Source: Candidatus Halocynthiibacter alkanivorans (GTDB lineage Bacteria; Pseudomonadota; Alphaproteobacteria; Rhodobacterales; Rhodobacteraceae). From it: a stretch of DNA of 38,343 nucleotides. The stretch is from positions 1-38,343 of the forward strand of contig NZ_QOLB01000046.1 of the NCBI RefSeq assembly GCF_003333265.1. The letters run 5' to 3'. Positions 26,091-34,678 of this stretch are shown here, in pieces (within the stretch, counting starts at the first letter, position 1; every line of letters starts with the position of its first letter). Under the pieces are notes generated by a model. That model was not told the origin of the DNA. It worked only from the letters and a program-made list of their open reading frames with translations, and did not search any database. The position numbers and the translations under genes are program-made.

Positions 26091-26453
26091 TCAGCCGTTT
26101 GCGGCGCGGATCTGTTCTGCAGCTTCTTTGTTGTAGCTGACGCCACCGTCGTCAAAGGATTTGTCCAACTCGCCGGACAACATCATTTCGGTGACGATAT
26201 CGCAGCCGCCGATGAATTCGCCTTTGATATAAAGCTGGGGGATGGTGGGCCAGTCGGAGAAGTCTTTGATGCCCTGACGGATGGCGTCATCGGCCAGCAC
26301 GTTGACGTCGGCATAGTCGATGCCCATGAAGTTCAGCACGCCAGCGATGCGCGAAGAAAACCCGCACTGCGGCGCGTCTTTGGTGCCCTTCATGAACAGC
26401 ACCACATCGTTGCTGGTTACGGTTTCCTGGATCTGTGTCTGTGCATCCGACAT
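26091..26453 (-). CDS. grxD: Monothiol glutaredoxin, Grx4 type
   Basis: This 120-residue protein has the CGFS active site of monothiol glutaredoxins (Cys30), the MKGT segment before it (Lys22) and the [19 protein letters not shown] glutathione-binding region. Such proteins hold a [2Fe-2S] cluster between two monomers, or with BolA, and deliver it to target proteins or iron regulators. The gene lies 75 bases after bolA on the same strand, matching the known physical partnership. purL and a cysteine-rich gene lie further upstream in the same direction. Length and motifs are normal. Confidence 0.95.
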   Translation of the reverse strand: MSDAQTQIQETVTSNDVVLFMKGTKDAPQCGFSSRIAGVLNFMGIDYADVNVLADDAIRQGIKDFSDWPTIPQLYIKGEFIGGCDIVTEMMLSGELDKSFDDGGVSYNKEAAEQIRAANG

Positions 26454-26528
26454 GTCGTCATCCTTTGTATAAGTGGCAGGCCCCGGGTGTACGTCAGACC
26501 TCAGGACATCAATTCAGTGGGGCGCGGC

Positions 26529-26771
26529 TCAGTCCGGCGCTTTGGTCGTCAGGGCCAGTGCGTGCAGTTCTCCGGCCGCGCCGTCCATTTTGCCTTTGAG
26601 CGCGGCATAGACGGCACGCTGTTGCTGAACCCGGTTCTGACCGCGAAAGCTTTCGTCGATCACTTCGGCCGCATAGTGATTGCCGTCGCCGGCCAGATCG
26701 TTGATGACGATCTTTGCCTCCGGGAAAGCCTCGCGGATGAGGTGTTCGATTTCGTGGGCTTGCATGGCCAT
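26529..26771 (-). CDS. bolA: BolA family protein
   Basis: This 80-residue protein fits the BolA/IbaG family, which pairs with CGFS glutaredoxins to carry [2Fe-2S] clusters. The GDGNHY loop has His32, and a conserved C-terminal His70 lies in ELHALAL; both are candidate cluster ligands. The VQQQRAVYAAL helix fits the family. I chose the ATG at 26771 because AGGAG lies about 10 bases upstream; the ATG two codons later is also possible. It sits directly before grxD, and after the cysteine-rich gene, within a minus-strand run headed by purL. Confidence 0.93.
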   Translation of the reverse strand: MAMQAHEIEHLIREAFPEAKIVINDLAGDGNHYAAEVIDESFRGQNRVQQQRAVYAALKGKMDGAAGELHALALTTKAPD

Positions 26772-26842
26772 TTGCGGGCGCTCCTTATGTGTTGTCCAAG
26801 ATGTAGGCCGCGCGGGGCCAGGCTGCAAGGGGCTCTCGGATT

Positions 26843-27376
26843 TCAGAGCGGTTTTGCCGGGGGTGGCACGGTGTCGCGCAGGGAGCGCAGAAACCGGTCA
26901 ATTTGCTGGCCAATGTCATCGACTGCGATACAGGTCAGGCTCTGGCGGTCCCAGCCCTGATCCGGGAAAAGCGCTTGCAGGTAGTCCAGGCGCTGTTGTT
27001 CCGGTGCCGCTGGCAGGTTCAGCGCGGCGGCGGTCTCCAGCATGCGCGCCAGATCATGGATCATGCGCATGTTGCGGAAAGCCTCCATCATGGGCGCAAA
27101 GATTGCCGGTTCGCGGCGCCAGTCCTGACCGTCAAACAGATGTTGCACCACATGTTGCCCGGCGCCGAAACAACCAAAAGCGACACAGCCGGAATACCCC
27201 TTTGCAGGCAGGTCGGGGTGGATTTTGCACAGGTGGTTGTCACAGAGATTATGACAGGGTTCGTTCGACTCTTTTTCATGGGCGAAATCGGCACCGGCAT
27301 CAAAAGCAAACGCCACGCAGCAAAGAGCTGCGCAGCGTTCACAATCAGGTACCAGGGATGGGATCAGACCCGTCAA
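26843..27376 (-). CDS. Cysteine-rich YkgJ-like metal-binding protein
   Basis: This 177-residue protein packs nine cysteines into its first 69 residues: Cys12-x2-Cys15-x3-Cys19-Cys20, then Cys41, Cys45, Cys50-x2-His53, Cys64 and Cys69, followed by FGAGQ. The order resembles the CxxCxxCC (YkgJ-type) putative zinc/iron-binding domain, though with one extra residue before the double cysteine. The second half is helical and lacks a known motif. A related block is, as I recall, found at the N terminus of some pentapeptide-repeat proteins. The start appears to be TTG, 3 bases after the purL stop, with no strong ribosome binding site, so translation may be coupled to purL. bolA and grxD follow, suggesting an Fe-S or metal-related role. 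Confidence 0.82.
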   Translation of the reverse strand: MTGLIPSLVPDCERCAALCCVAFAFDAGADFAHEKESNEPCHNLCDNHLCKIHPDLPAKGYSGCVAFGCFGAGQHVVQHLFDGQDWRREPAIFAPMMEAFRNMRMIHDLARMLETAAALNLPAAPEQQRLDYLQALFPDQGWDRQSLTCIAVDDIGQQIDRFLRSLRDTVPPPAKPL

Positions 27377-27379
27377 TGA

Positions 27380-29542
27380 TCAGGCCACAGCGTCAGCAAA
27401 AGCGCTGCGGAACGTCGCCGCCAGTTCGCTCAGCGGAGCGGATGCGGCGCCAAAGCTGACCTGGTCGCCGCCAAAACGGCCCACCGAGAAGATCGCCACA
27501 CCCGCCTGGCCAGCGGCAACAAACAGCGCTTCGGCCTGGTCAAAGTTACAGGCCACGAGGTAGCGCGCCTGGTCTTCACCAAACAGGGTCGGGGTGTCGT
27601 CCATATCCAGGCTGACACCGACGCCGGCAATCTCGGCCATTTCGAAGGCGGCAAGCGCCAGGCCCCCGTCAGAGAGGTCGGAACAGGCTTTGATCAGGTC
27701 GCGGTTGTTGCGGATGAACTCGCCGTTGAGTTTTTCCAGCGCCAGGTCCACATGCGGCGCGTCACCGTCTTCGCGGTTGAACACTTCAGCAAGCAGGGCG
27801 GACTGGCCAAGATGGCCTTCGGTTGCCCCGATCACCAGCGCCACGTGACCATCGCGCACTTCGCCGCCGATCAGATTGTCGATGTGATCGATGATGCCGA
27901 CGGCGCCGATGGTAGGTGTCGGCAGGATGCCCTGGCCGTCGGTTTCATTGTAGAGCGATACGTTGCCGGACACGATCGGCATGTCCAGCGCGGCGACGGC
28001 TTCGCCGATGCCTTTGATGGCGCCGACAAACTGGCCCATGATTTCGGGTTTTTCCGGGTTGCCGAAGTTCAGGTTGTCGGTGGTGGCCAATGCCAGCGCG
28101 CCGACGGAGTTCAAGTTGCGATAGGCTTCCGCCACCGCCTGTTTGCCGCCTTCCTGGGGGTTGGCTTTGACATAGCGCGGTGTCACGTCTGAGGTGAAGG
28201 CCAGCAGCTTGTCGGTGCCATGCACCCGGATCACACCAGCACCCAGGCCCGGAACGCGTACGGTATCGGCCATCACCTGGCTGTCGTACTGCTCATAGAC
28301 CCATTGTTTGCCCGCATAGTTGGGCGCACTGATCAGGGCGCGCAGCCCGTCGATGGCGTCTATACCTGGCACGTCTTCCAGCGGCTCTGCAGGCGGGGTT
28401 TCCACCCAGGGCCGGTCGTATTCAGGTGCGGAGCCTGACAGGGTCGCCAGCGGCAGGTCGGCTTTGACTTCGCCATTGTGCAGCACGAGGAAGCGGTCCT
28501 CGGCGATGGTTTCACCGACGATGGCAAAATCGAGGTCCCATTTCACAAACACGGCGCGGGCTTCGGCTTCCAGCTCGGGGTTGAGCACCATCAGCATGCG
28601 TTCCTGAGACTCTGAGAGCATCATCTCATAGGCGGTCATGTTCTCTTCGCGCTGGGGCACAGATTCAAGGTTCAGTTTGACACCAAGCCCGCCCTTGTCG
28701 CCCATTTCAATCGCGGAACAGGTCAGGCCGGCAGCGCCCATGTCCTGAATCGAAATCACTGCGCCGGTGCGCATCAGCTCCTGGCAGGCTTCCATAAGAC
28801 GTTTTTCGGTGAACGGGTCACCGACCTGAACGGTGGGGCGTTTTTCTTCAATGGTGTCGTCAAACTCGGCCGATGCCATTGTCGCGCCGCCAACACCGTC
28901 GCGGCCGGTTTTGGCGCCGAGGTAAACCACAGGCATGCCAATACCGGAAGCAGCGGAGTAGAAGATTTTATCCGCATCCGCCAGACCGGCGGCAAAAGCG
29001 TTGACCAGACAGTTGCCGTTATAGGCGGGGTGGAAGCGCACTTCGCCGCCTACGGTGGGAACACCAAAGCAGTTGCCGTAACCGCCGACGCCTTCGACCA
29101 CACCGTTGACCAGCTGGCGGGTCTTGTGGTGGGAGGGGTCGCCAAAAGACAGCGAGTTCATTGCCGCAACCGGGCGCGCGCCCATGGTGAACACGTCACG
29201 CAGGATGCCGCCCATGCCGGTGGCCGCGCCCTGATAGGGCTCGATATAAGACGGGTGGTTGTGGCTTTCCATCTTGAACACGAGGGCCTGGCCGTCACCG
29301 ATGTCGATCACGCCGGCGTTTTCACCGGGGCCGCAGATGACCTGGGGGCCGTCCACCGGCAGGGTGCGCAGCCATTTTTTGGAAGACTTGTAAGAACAGT
29401 GCTCGTTCCACATCGCCGAGAAAATCCCCAGCTCCGTGTAGGAGGGCTCACGTCCGATGATCTCAAGGATGCGCTGGTACTCATCCGGGCTGAGCCCGTG
29501 GCTTGCAATCAGTTCCTCGGTGATCTTTGGTTCGGTGCTCAT
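27380..29542 (-). CDS. purL: Phosphoribosylformylglycinamidine synthase subunit PurL
   Basis: This 720-residue protein is the synthetase subunit that converts FGAR, glutamine-derived ammonia and ATP to FGAM in purine synthesis, working with PurQ and PurS. It is the small form: there is no N-terminal PurS-like or C-terminal glutaminase domain. Signature stretches include [17 protein letters not shown] near the N terminus, [10 protein letters not shown] (ATP/metal site), and [10 protein letters not shown]. Another is [11 protein letters not shown] in the second half. I chose the ATG giving [12 protein letters not shown] because it matches the family; two upstream in-frame codons would add an unrelated N terminus. 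The stop lies 3 bases before the cysteine-rich gene. Confidence 0.95.
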   Translation of the reverse strand: MSTEPKITEELIASHGLSPDEYQRILEIIGREPSYTELGIFSAMWNEHCSYKSSKKWLRTLPVDGPQVICGPGENAGVIDIGDGQALVFKMESHNHPSYIEPYQGAATGMGGILRDVFTMGARPVAAMNSLSFGDPSHHKTRQLVNGVVEGVGGYGNCFGVPTVGGEVRFHPAYNGNCLVNAFAAGLADADKIFYSAASGIGMPVVYLGAKTGRDGVGGATMASAEFDDTIEEKRPTVQVGDPFTEKRLMEACQELMRTGAVISIQDMGAAGLTCSAIEMGDKGGLGVKLNLESVPQREENMTAYEMMLSESQERMLMVLNPELEAEARAVFVKWDLDFAIVGETIAEDRFLVLHNGEVKADLPLATLSGSAPEYDRPWVETPPAEPLEDVPGIDAIDGLRALISAPNYAGKQWVYEQYDSQVMADTVRVPGLGAGVIRVHGTDKLLAFTSDVTPRYVKANPQEGGKQAVAEAYRNLNSVGALALATTDNLNFGNPEKPEIMGQFVGAIKGIGEAVAALDMPIVSGNVSLYNETDGQGILPTPTIGAVGIIDHIDNLIGGEVRDGHVALVIGATEGHLGQSALLAEVFNREDGDAPHVDLALEKLNGEFIRNNRDLIKACSDLSDGGLALAAFEMAEIAGVGVSLDMDDTPTLFGEDQARYLVACNFDQAEALFVAAGQAGVAIFSVGRFGGDQVSFGAASAPLSELAATFRSAFADAVA

Positions 29543-29720
29543 GCTCCAGGGTCCCCATCTGTTATGCATTGCGCGCCTTTTAGGCGGTGACGGCGCAAAG
29601 GGGAAGCCTGAAGGCGGCATTTGCGCCAGGAAAGGCCGTAAAAAGGGAGCATTGTGCCAGCTGGCGGCTGCCGGGGGGCTTGCGACGTGGCATTGGCGAC
29701 GGTCGGAGATGCCACTGCGC

Positions 29721-29749
29721 AAAAAAAGAGGCCGAGCAAAAGCTCGGCC
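29721..29749 (-). terminator. Intrinsic terminator between the LysR gene and purL
   Basis: An 8-base-pair stem with a 4-base loop is followed by TC and seven T residues on the minus strand. It ends either the candidate sRNA or the LysR transcript, and should isolate purL from upstream transcription. Confidence 0.88.
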
Positions 29750-29823
29750 CAAGTCCAACAGGGAGGTGAAGCTGATCAAGTGACCCGCTTCGAGAATTGA
29801 TTTAGGGTGCCTTCACCAATCCT
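29721..29823 (-). ncRNA. Candidate trans-acting small RNA downstream of the VtlR-like gene
   Basis: Read on the minus strand, a segment of about 100 bases ends in a rho-independent terminator: an 8-base-pair stem (29730-29737 with 29742-29749), AAAA/TTTT loop, then seven T residues at 29727-29721. Upstream of the terminator is an unpaired-looking ACCTCCC (plus strand 29761-29767), able to pair with Shine-Dalgarno sequences. Near the 5' end is a small GGTG-AAGG-CACC hairpin. A CATAAA -10-like element lies at about 29831-29836. The 5' end is approximate. The terminator could alternatively belong to the LysR gene, whose stop is about 140 bases upstream. The layout recalls the VtlR-controlled AbcR sRNAs of Rhizobiales. 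Confidence 0.5.
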
Positions 29824-29856
29824 TCAAGGTTTTATGACGCAAATGAGCGCATTGCT

Positions 29857-29877
29857 GCTATGCATTTGCTGCATAGC
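29857..29877. promoter_or_regulatory. Palindrome after the LysR stop, candidate LysR binding site
   Basis: A perfect 8-base-pair inverted repeat (29857-29864 with 29870-29877) surrounds TTTGC and contains a T-N11-A pattern, the hallmark of LysR-type binding sites. It lies about 20 bases upstream of the possible promoter of the candidate sRNA and 15 bases after the LysR gene. Confidence 0.5.
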
Positions 29878-29891
29878 TGGCGGAAAACGGC

Positions 29892-30794
29892 TCAGCTGTG
29901 TGCGTCGCGCTGGCGCTTGCGGTGCTCAATTATGTTCTCGGTGACAAAGTCCCGGAAGGCGGTGATGCGTTTGGAATGGCGCAACTCTTCGGGATAGGCG
30001 AGGTAGACCGGCACTTCGTTGCTTTCAACTTCGGGCAGAACCTGCAGCAGTTCCGGGAAATCCTCGGTCAGGTAATTGGGCAGCACGCCAATGCCAAGAT
30101 GGTTGCGCACCGTCTGCATCACGCCGTAATAATTGTTCACCGTCAGCGTGCTGTTCACGTTTTTCGCCAGCAGTCTCTGCACCAGGGTGGCGCCGGCGGC
30201 GACCTGGGCGGAGCGGGCGTTCTGGCAAATAAGCCGGTGCTCAGAAATGTCATCAATCGTCTGCGGCGTGCCGTGTTCTTCCAGATATTCGGCGCTGGCA
30301 TAGAGGCTCATGCGGATGTTCATCAGCCGCTTGCGGATCAGATCAGCCTGGCTGGGTTCTTTCATCCGGATGGCCACATCCGCTTCGCGCATCGGCAGAT
30401 CCAGCACCCGTTCTTCCAGCATCAGGTCAATTTTCAGACCAGGGTATTTTTTATACAGCTGGGGCAGGCGCGGTGCCAGCCAGAGTGTGCCAAAGCCAAT
30501 GGTGGTGGTGATACGCAATTCGCCGAACACTTCGTCTTCACTGTCGCGAATCCGGGCCGAGGCCGCGTCGAGCCGTTTCAGCATCGAGGTGGTGGCATCA
30601 AACAGCAATTCGCCCTGCTCAGTAAGAATCAGTCCGCGCGCATGGCGGTGGAACAGAATCGTATTGAAGCTTTCTTCCAGCGCTCGGATCTGCCGCGAAA
30701 CAGCAGATTGCGACAGGTGTAATGTTTCACCAGCGTGGGTCAGGCTGCCCACATCGGCCACCGCGTGAAAGATTCTAAGTTTATCCCAGTCCAT
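29892..30794 (-). CDS. LysR family regulator resembling VtlR/LsrB
   Basis: This 300-residue protein has a LysR helix-turn-helix at residues 1-60: DWDKLRIFHAVADVGSLTHAG, then LSQSAVSRQIRALEE. The substrate-binding domain spans about 90-290. The N terminus closely resembles, from memory, the VtlR/LsrB regulators conserved in Alphaproteobacteria. In Rhizobiales these activate small RNAs and small-protein genes, and in Brucella are needed for virulence. Here a palindrome and a candidate sRNA lie just downstream on the same strand, which supports the likeness. The gene is divergent from the indolepyruvate oxidoreductase gene with a 167-base spacer, so control of that gene is another possibility. 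Confidence 0.88.
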   Translation of the reverse strand: MDWDKLRIFHAVADVGSLTHAGETLHLSQSAVSRQIRALEESFNTILFHRHARGLILTEQGELLFDATTSMLKRLDAASARIRDSEDEVFGELRITTTIGFGTLWLAPRLPQLYKKYPGLKIDLMLEERVLDLPMREADVAIRMKEPSQADLIRKRLMNIRMSLYASAEYLEEHGTPQTIDDISEHRLICQNARSAQVAAGATLVQRLLAKNVNSTLTVNNYYGVMQTVRNHLGIGVLPNYLTEDFPELLQVLPEVESNEVPVYLAYPEELRHSKRITAFRDFVTENIIEHRKRQRDAHS

Positions 30795-30889
30795 AGCGCA
30801 TCATACCATCCGTGTTTAGCCATTATTATTACGCAGAATTACGTCACGTTTGAAAGGGTAACAAATACGGAATTCACGTCTTTTTATCA

Positions 30890-30928
30890 TTGTAGGTCAT
30901 AAATTATGACCTATTATTGTGTTATATT
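30890..30928 (+). promoter_or_regulatory. Probable promoter and operator of the indolepyruvate oxidoreductase gene
   Basis: A perfect 21-base palindrome, TAGGTCATAA-A-TTATGACCTA (30893-30913), lies about 50-70 bases before the GTG start. A possible -35 (TTGTAG, 30890-30895) and -10 (TATTAT, 30912-30917) with a 16-base spacer frame it; another -10-like TATATT lies at 30923-30928. A palindrome covering the spacer is typical of repression. The regulator was not recognised. Confidence 0.55.
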
Positions 30929-30961
30929 GTAAGAACCAACGATACAACTGGGAGGTGTGGA

Positions 30962-33900
30962 GTGAGCAAGCAAGAGGTGACATTGCACGATCGCTATGAC
31001 CTTGAGAAATCACAGGTCTTGTTGAACGGTACGCAGGCGCTGGTGCGTTTGACGATGATGCAGAAGGCGCTGGACACTGCTGCAGGGCTGAACACCGCCG
31101 GATATGTGACCGGGTATCGCGGCTCGCCAGTCGGGGCGGTCGATCTGATGATGACCCGCGCCCATAAGGATCTGAGCGCCAGTGATGTGAAGTTTGAACC
31201 GGGGCTGAATGAGGATCTGGCGGCCACCGCGCTCTGGGGCAGCCAGCAGGCCGAACTGCGCGGCGAAGGCAAGTTTGATGGTGTGTTTGGTCTTTGGTAC
31301 GGCAAAGGGCCGGGCGTGGACCGCACCGGCGATGTGATGCGTCACGCTAATATGGCCGGCTCCGCGCCCCATGGCGGCGTTGTCATGTGCATGGGAGACG
31401 ATCACACCGGTGAAAGCTCCACCACATTGCACCAGTCGGACTGGGCGATGGTGGATGCTTATATGCCGGTGCTGTCACCTGCTGGCGTGCAGGAGGTCAT
31501 CGACTACGGGCTCTACGGCTGGGCACTGAGCCGCTATGCTGGCGTCTGGGTCGGGTTAAAGCTGATGAAAGACACCGTTGAGGCCACTGCGGTGGTGGAC
31601 GGGAGTCTGGAACGCCACGGCTTTGCGACACCTGATCTGACGCTACCGCAGGGCGGGCTGAACATCCGGCTGGGCGACACCCCGGTCGCACAAGAGGCCC
31701 GGATGATCGATCACAAGCGCCATGCCGCCGAGGCGTTTGCCCGGGTCAATGGTATCGACAAGCGGGGCTGGGGGGCTGAGGGCGCCAAGATCGGCTTTGT
31801 TGCCGCGGGCAAGAACTGGCTGGACCTGACCCATGCGCTGTCGCTGCTGGGACTGGACGAGGATGAGGCGCTGCGCCTGGGCATCACCACCTATAAGATT
31901 GGCCAGGTCTGGCCACTGGACATGCAGAGCTTTCATGAATGGGCCGAAGGGCTTGATCTGATCGTGGTGGTCGAAGAAAAACGCAAGCTGATCGAAGTGC
32001 AGGTCAAAGAGGCGATCTTTGACGACCGGCGCGGCCGGCGCGTGTATGGCTGGTACAAAGAGGGCGGCGAAGAGCTGTTCCCGACGCGTTATGCGCTTGA
32101 TCCCAATATGGTGGCGCGCAAGATCGGCACCATCCTGCAGGAAGAGGGCCGTGGCAGCGATCATTTGCTGAAGGCGTTGCAGATTCTGGATGACGCCGAA
32201 AAAGCCGACAACGCGCCCGAGCTGGCGACACGGATGCCGTGGTTCTGTTCCGGCTGCCCGCACAACAGTTCCACCCGTCTGCCCGAAGGCAGCCGCGCTT
32301 ATGCGGGCATTGGTTGTCACTATATGGTGCAGTGGATGGATCGCGAGACCACTGGCTTTACCCAGATGGGCGGCGAAGGGGCGAACTGGATCGGCGAAGC
32401 GCCATTTTCCACCCGCGACCATGTGTTCCAGAACCTGGGCGATGGCACCTACAATCATTCGGGCGTTCAGGCGATCCGTGCGGCGCTGGCCGCCAAAACC
32501 TCGATCACTTATAAAATTCTGTTCAATGACGCGGTGGCAATGACCGGCGGTCAGGACAATGAGGGCGGTCTGACTGCACCGCGTATCGCGCATGAACTTG
32601 TCGCGATGGGCGTGGAACATGTGGCGCTGGTCTATGATGTCCAGGAAGAAATTGACTTCAGCCAGTTCCCGAAATCGGTCAGCCGTCATGAACGCAGCGA
32701 GTTGATGAATGTCCAGAAGGAATGCAGCAAAATCAAAGGCGTGTCTGCCATTGTGTATGTGCAGACTTGCGCCGCCGAGAAGCGCCGACGCCGCAAGAAA
32801 GGCACCTATCCGGATCCGGACAAACGCGCCTTTATCAACACGGATATTTGCGAAGGCTGCGGCGATTGCGGGGTTCAGTCCAACTGTGTGTCGATCGTTC
32901 CGGTGGAAACGGAACTGGGCCGCAAACGGGCGATTGACCAGTCCAGCTGCAATAAGGATTTCTCCTGCGTCAGCGGCTTCTGCCCGTCCTTTGTCACCAT
33001 TGAAGGGGCGCAGATCCGCAAGGATGCCACCGCTGAGGTGGACACCGGTTCGCTCACCATGCCGCAACTGCCAGCGATTGACGGCACTTTTAACACGGTT
33101 ATCACCGGGGTTGGTGGCACCGGCGTTGTCACCATAGGCGCGTTGATGGCGATGGCGGCGCATCTGGACGGCAAGGGCGTCGGGCTGATGGAAATGGCTG
33201 GTCTGGCACAAAAAGGCGGTGCGGTGCATATCCATTGCCGTATTGCGGAAACGCCTGATGACATCAGCGCAATCCGGGTGGCGACCGGCGAATGTGACAC
33301 GCTGATCGGCGGCGATCTGGTGGTGTCAGCCGGGGCCAAAACCATGGGACTGCTCAAGCCCGGGGCTGGCGCGGTGGTCAACAGCCACGAGATCATCACC
33401 GGACAGTTTACCCAGGATGCGGAGTTCAAACTGCCGATGGGGCAGATGCAACTGTCGCTGGAAGCACGTCTTCATCAGGGTCTGGCTTCGTTCGATGCAT
33501 CAGAATTGGCCCGTAAGGTCATGGGAGATAGTATTTTTTCCAACATGATGGTGTTTGGCGCCAGCTGGCAGCGCGGCTTGATCCCGCTGAGCTTTGAGGC
33601 GATTGAACGGGCAATTGAACTGAACGGGACCGCTGTTGAGCGCAACAAACGCGCCTTTGAACTTGGCCGCTGGGCGGTGGAGAACCTGGAGGCTGTGGCG
33701 TCGTTGCTGCATCGGGAAGAAGACGACGCTCCAATGGATGTCGCAGGGAAGATCGAATTCCGCGAGGCCCATCTGACGGAATATCAGAACGCGCGGCTGG
33801 CGAAACGTTATCGCAAATTTGTGGATCAGATAGCGGATCCGGAACTGCGTGAGACCGTGTCGCTCTCCTACCACAAGCTGTTGTCGTACAAGGATGAGTA

Positions 33901-34366
33901 CGAGGTGTCGCGTCTGCTGGCCAAAACCGGGGATCAGGCGCGCACGGCGTTTGCCGGTGATCTGAAGCTGACTTATCATTTGGCGCCGCCGGTTCTGCCG
34001 GGCAAAGATGCGCCGGGCCGGCCGAAAAAACGTGAATTCGGCCCCCGGATGGCGGGCCTGATCATGGGGCTGGCCCGGTTCAAATTCCTGCGCGGCACCC
34101 CGTTTGACCCGTTTGGCTACGCTGCTGAGCGGCGGCTGGAGCGGCGGCTGATCCGCGAGTTTGAAGCCGATATCAAACGGCTGCTGGCGCGGGATGATTT
34201 TGGCGGGGCGCAGGGGGCTGAGCTTGCTTCACTTCCGATGTCGGTGCGGGGCTTTGGCCTGGTCAAAACAGCCTCAGCAGAAGCGGCTTCAAAACGGCGC
34301 GCTGAGCTTTGGTCAGAGATTGAAGCGCCCGAAGGTCCGGCAGAGATCGCGCAGGCCGCCGAATAA
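30962..34366 (+). CDS. Indolepyruvate ferredoxin oxidoreductase, fused subunits
   Basis: This 1134-residue enzyme decarboxylates aryl pyruvates such as indolepyruvate and phenylpyruvate to the acyl-CoA, passing electrons to ferredoxin, late in aromatic amino-acid breakdown. It combines the ThDP-binding alpha part (residues 1 to about 600) and a ferredoxin-like cluster region with Cys630-x2-Cys633-x2-Cys636-x5-Cys642. A second cysteine group (SSCNKDFSCVSGFC) follows. The gamma/beta-like part contains VITGVGGTGVVTIGALMAMAA, and a C-terminal extension follows. Fused forms of about 1150 residues are usual in Proteobacteria. I chose the GTG start because GGGAGGTG lies about 7 bases upstream; no ATG fits that site. 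Confidence 0.93.
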   Translation: MSKQEVTLHDRYDLEKSQVLLNGTQALVRLTMMQKALDTAAGLNTAGYVTGYRGSPVGAVDLMMTRAHKDLSASDVKFEPGLNEDLAATALWGSQQAELRGEGKFDGVFGLWYGKGPGVDRTGDVMRHANMAGSAPHGGVVMCMGDDHTGESSTTLHQSDWAMVDAYMPVLSPAGVQEVIDYGLYGWALSRYAGVWVGLKLMKDTVEATAVVDGSLERHGFATPDLTLPQGGLNIRLGDTPVAQEARMIDHKRHAAEAFARVNGIDKRGWGAEGAKIGFVAAGKNWLDLTHALSLLGLDEDEALRLGITTYKIGQVWPLDMQSFHEWAEGLDLIVVVEEKRKLIEVQVKEAIFDDRRGRRVYGWYKEGGEELFPTRYALDPNMVARKIGTILQEEGRGSDHLLKALQILDDAEKADNAPELATRMPWFCSGCPHNSSTRLPEGSRAYAGIGCHYMVQWMDRETTGFTQMGGEGANWIGEAPFSTRDHVFQNLGDGTYNHSGVQAIRAALAAKTSITYKILFNDAVAMTGGQDNEGGLTAPRIAHELVAMGVEHVALVYDVQEEIDFSQFPKSVSRHERSELMNVQKECSKIKGVSAIVYVQTCAAEKRRRRKKGTYPDPDKRAFINTDICEGCGDCGVQSNCVSIVPVETELGRKRAIDQSSCNKDFSCVSGFCPSFVTIEGAQIRKDATAEVDTGSLTMPQLPAIDGTFNTVITGVGGTGVVTIGALMAMAAHLDGKGVGLMEMAGLAQKGGAVHIHCRIAETPDDISAIRVATGECDTLIGGDLVVSAGAKTMGLLKPGAGAVVNSHEIITGQFTQDAEFKLPMGQMQLSLEARLHQGLASFDASELARKVMGDSIFSNMMVFGASWQRGLIPLSFEAIERAIELNGTAVERNKRAFELGRWAVENLEAVASLLHREEDDAPMDVAGKIEFREAHLTEYQNARLAKRYRKFVDQIADPELRETVSLSYHKLLSYKDEYEVSRLLAKTGDQARTAFAGDLKLTYHLAPPVLPGKDAPGRPKKREFGPRMAGLIMGLARFKFLRGTPFDPFGYAAERRLERRLIREFEADIKRLLARDDFGGAQGAELASLPMSVRGFGLVKTASAEAASKRRAELWSEIEAPEGPAEIAQAAE

Positions 34367-34678
34367 GCGGGCCTGAATGCAGCGGGCGGGCACTGCAATT
34401 GCGTGGTGCCCGTCCTCCGATGCCATTCAATAGCCGGCCGTGGGAGTTTTGCGGCCGGCTGTTTGATTCGTGCTGTGCTGCCGACGGCCGATAATCCGGC
34501 AAAATCGGCGCGTGCCAGGGCAAAGGCGGGGGCGGAACTGCGGGATATTGTCCCGGACAGCCACTCGGCGATGGATTATCTGCGTGATCAAACATATGTG
34601 TAGTCGCCAGAACCGGTGGACATGTCTATTCATAGATGAGAGGTCAGAACCGGGCGCAAACAGCAAAGAGCATGTGCG
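34367..34678. other. Interval between the indolepyruvate oxidoreductase gene and murI
   Basis: In these 312 bases I see a 7-base-pair stem (34387-34393 with 34406-34412) and a 9-base-pair stem (34432-34440 with 34452-34460) followed by GTTTG. Either may end the oxidoreductase transcript. A plus-strand frame of at most 66 codons ends at 34603 but lacks a ribosome binding site and a known relative. The murI promoter should lie in the last 100 bases but was not resolved. Confidence 0.6.

Larger units (their letters stand above)
29543..29891. other. Interval between the VtlR-like LysR gene and purL
   Basis: These 349 bases contain no protein gene that I can support. From right to left they hold a palindrome at 29857-29877, a candidate small RNA with its terminator (29721-29823), and then about 180 bases that should contain the purL promoter. 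No clear promoter hexamers were recognised in the purL part. Confidence 0.7.

Noticed and set aside
31643-33235. 530-codon frame antisense to the indolepyruvate oxidoreductase gene
   Set aside because: It is a shadow frame without a ribosome binding site or recognisable domains.
34403-34603. 66-codon small gene before murI
   Set aside because: It has no ribosome binding site or known relative, and its first part runs through two hairpins that look like transcription-end structures.
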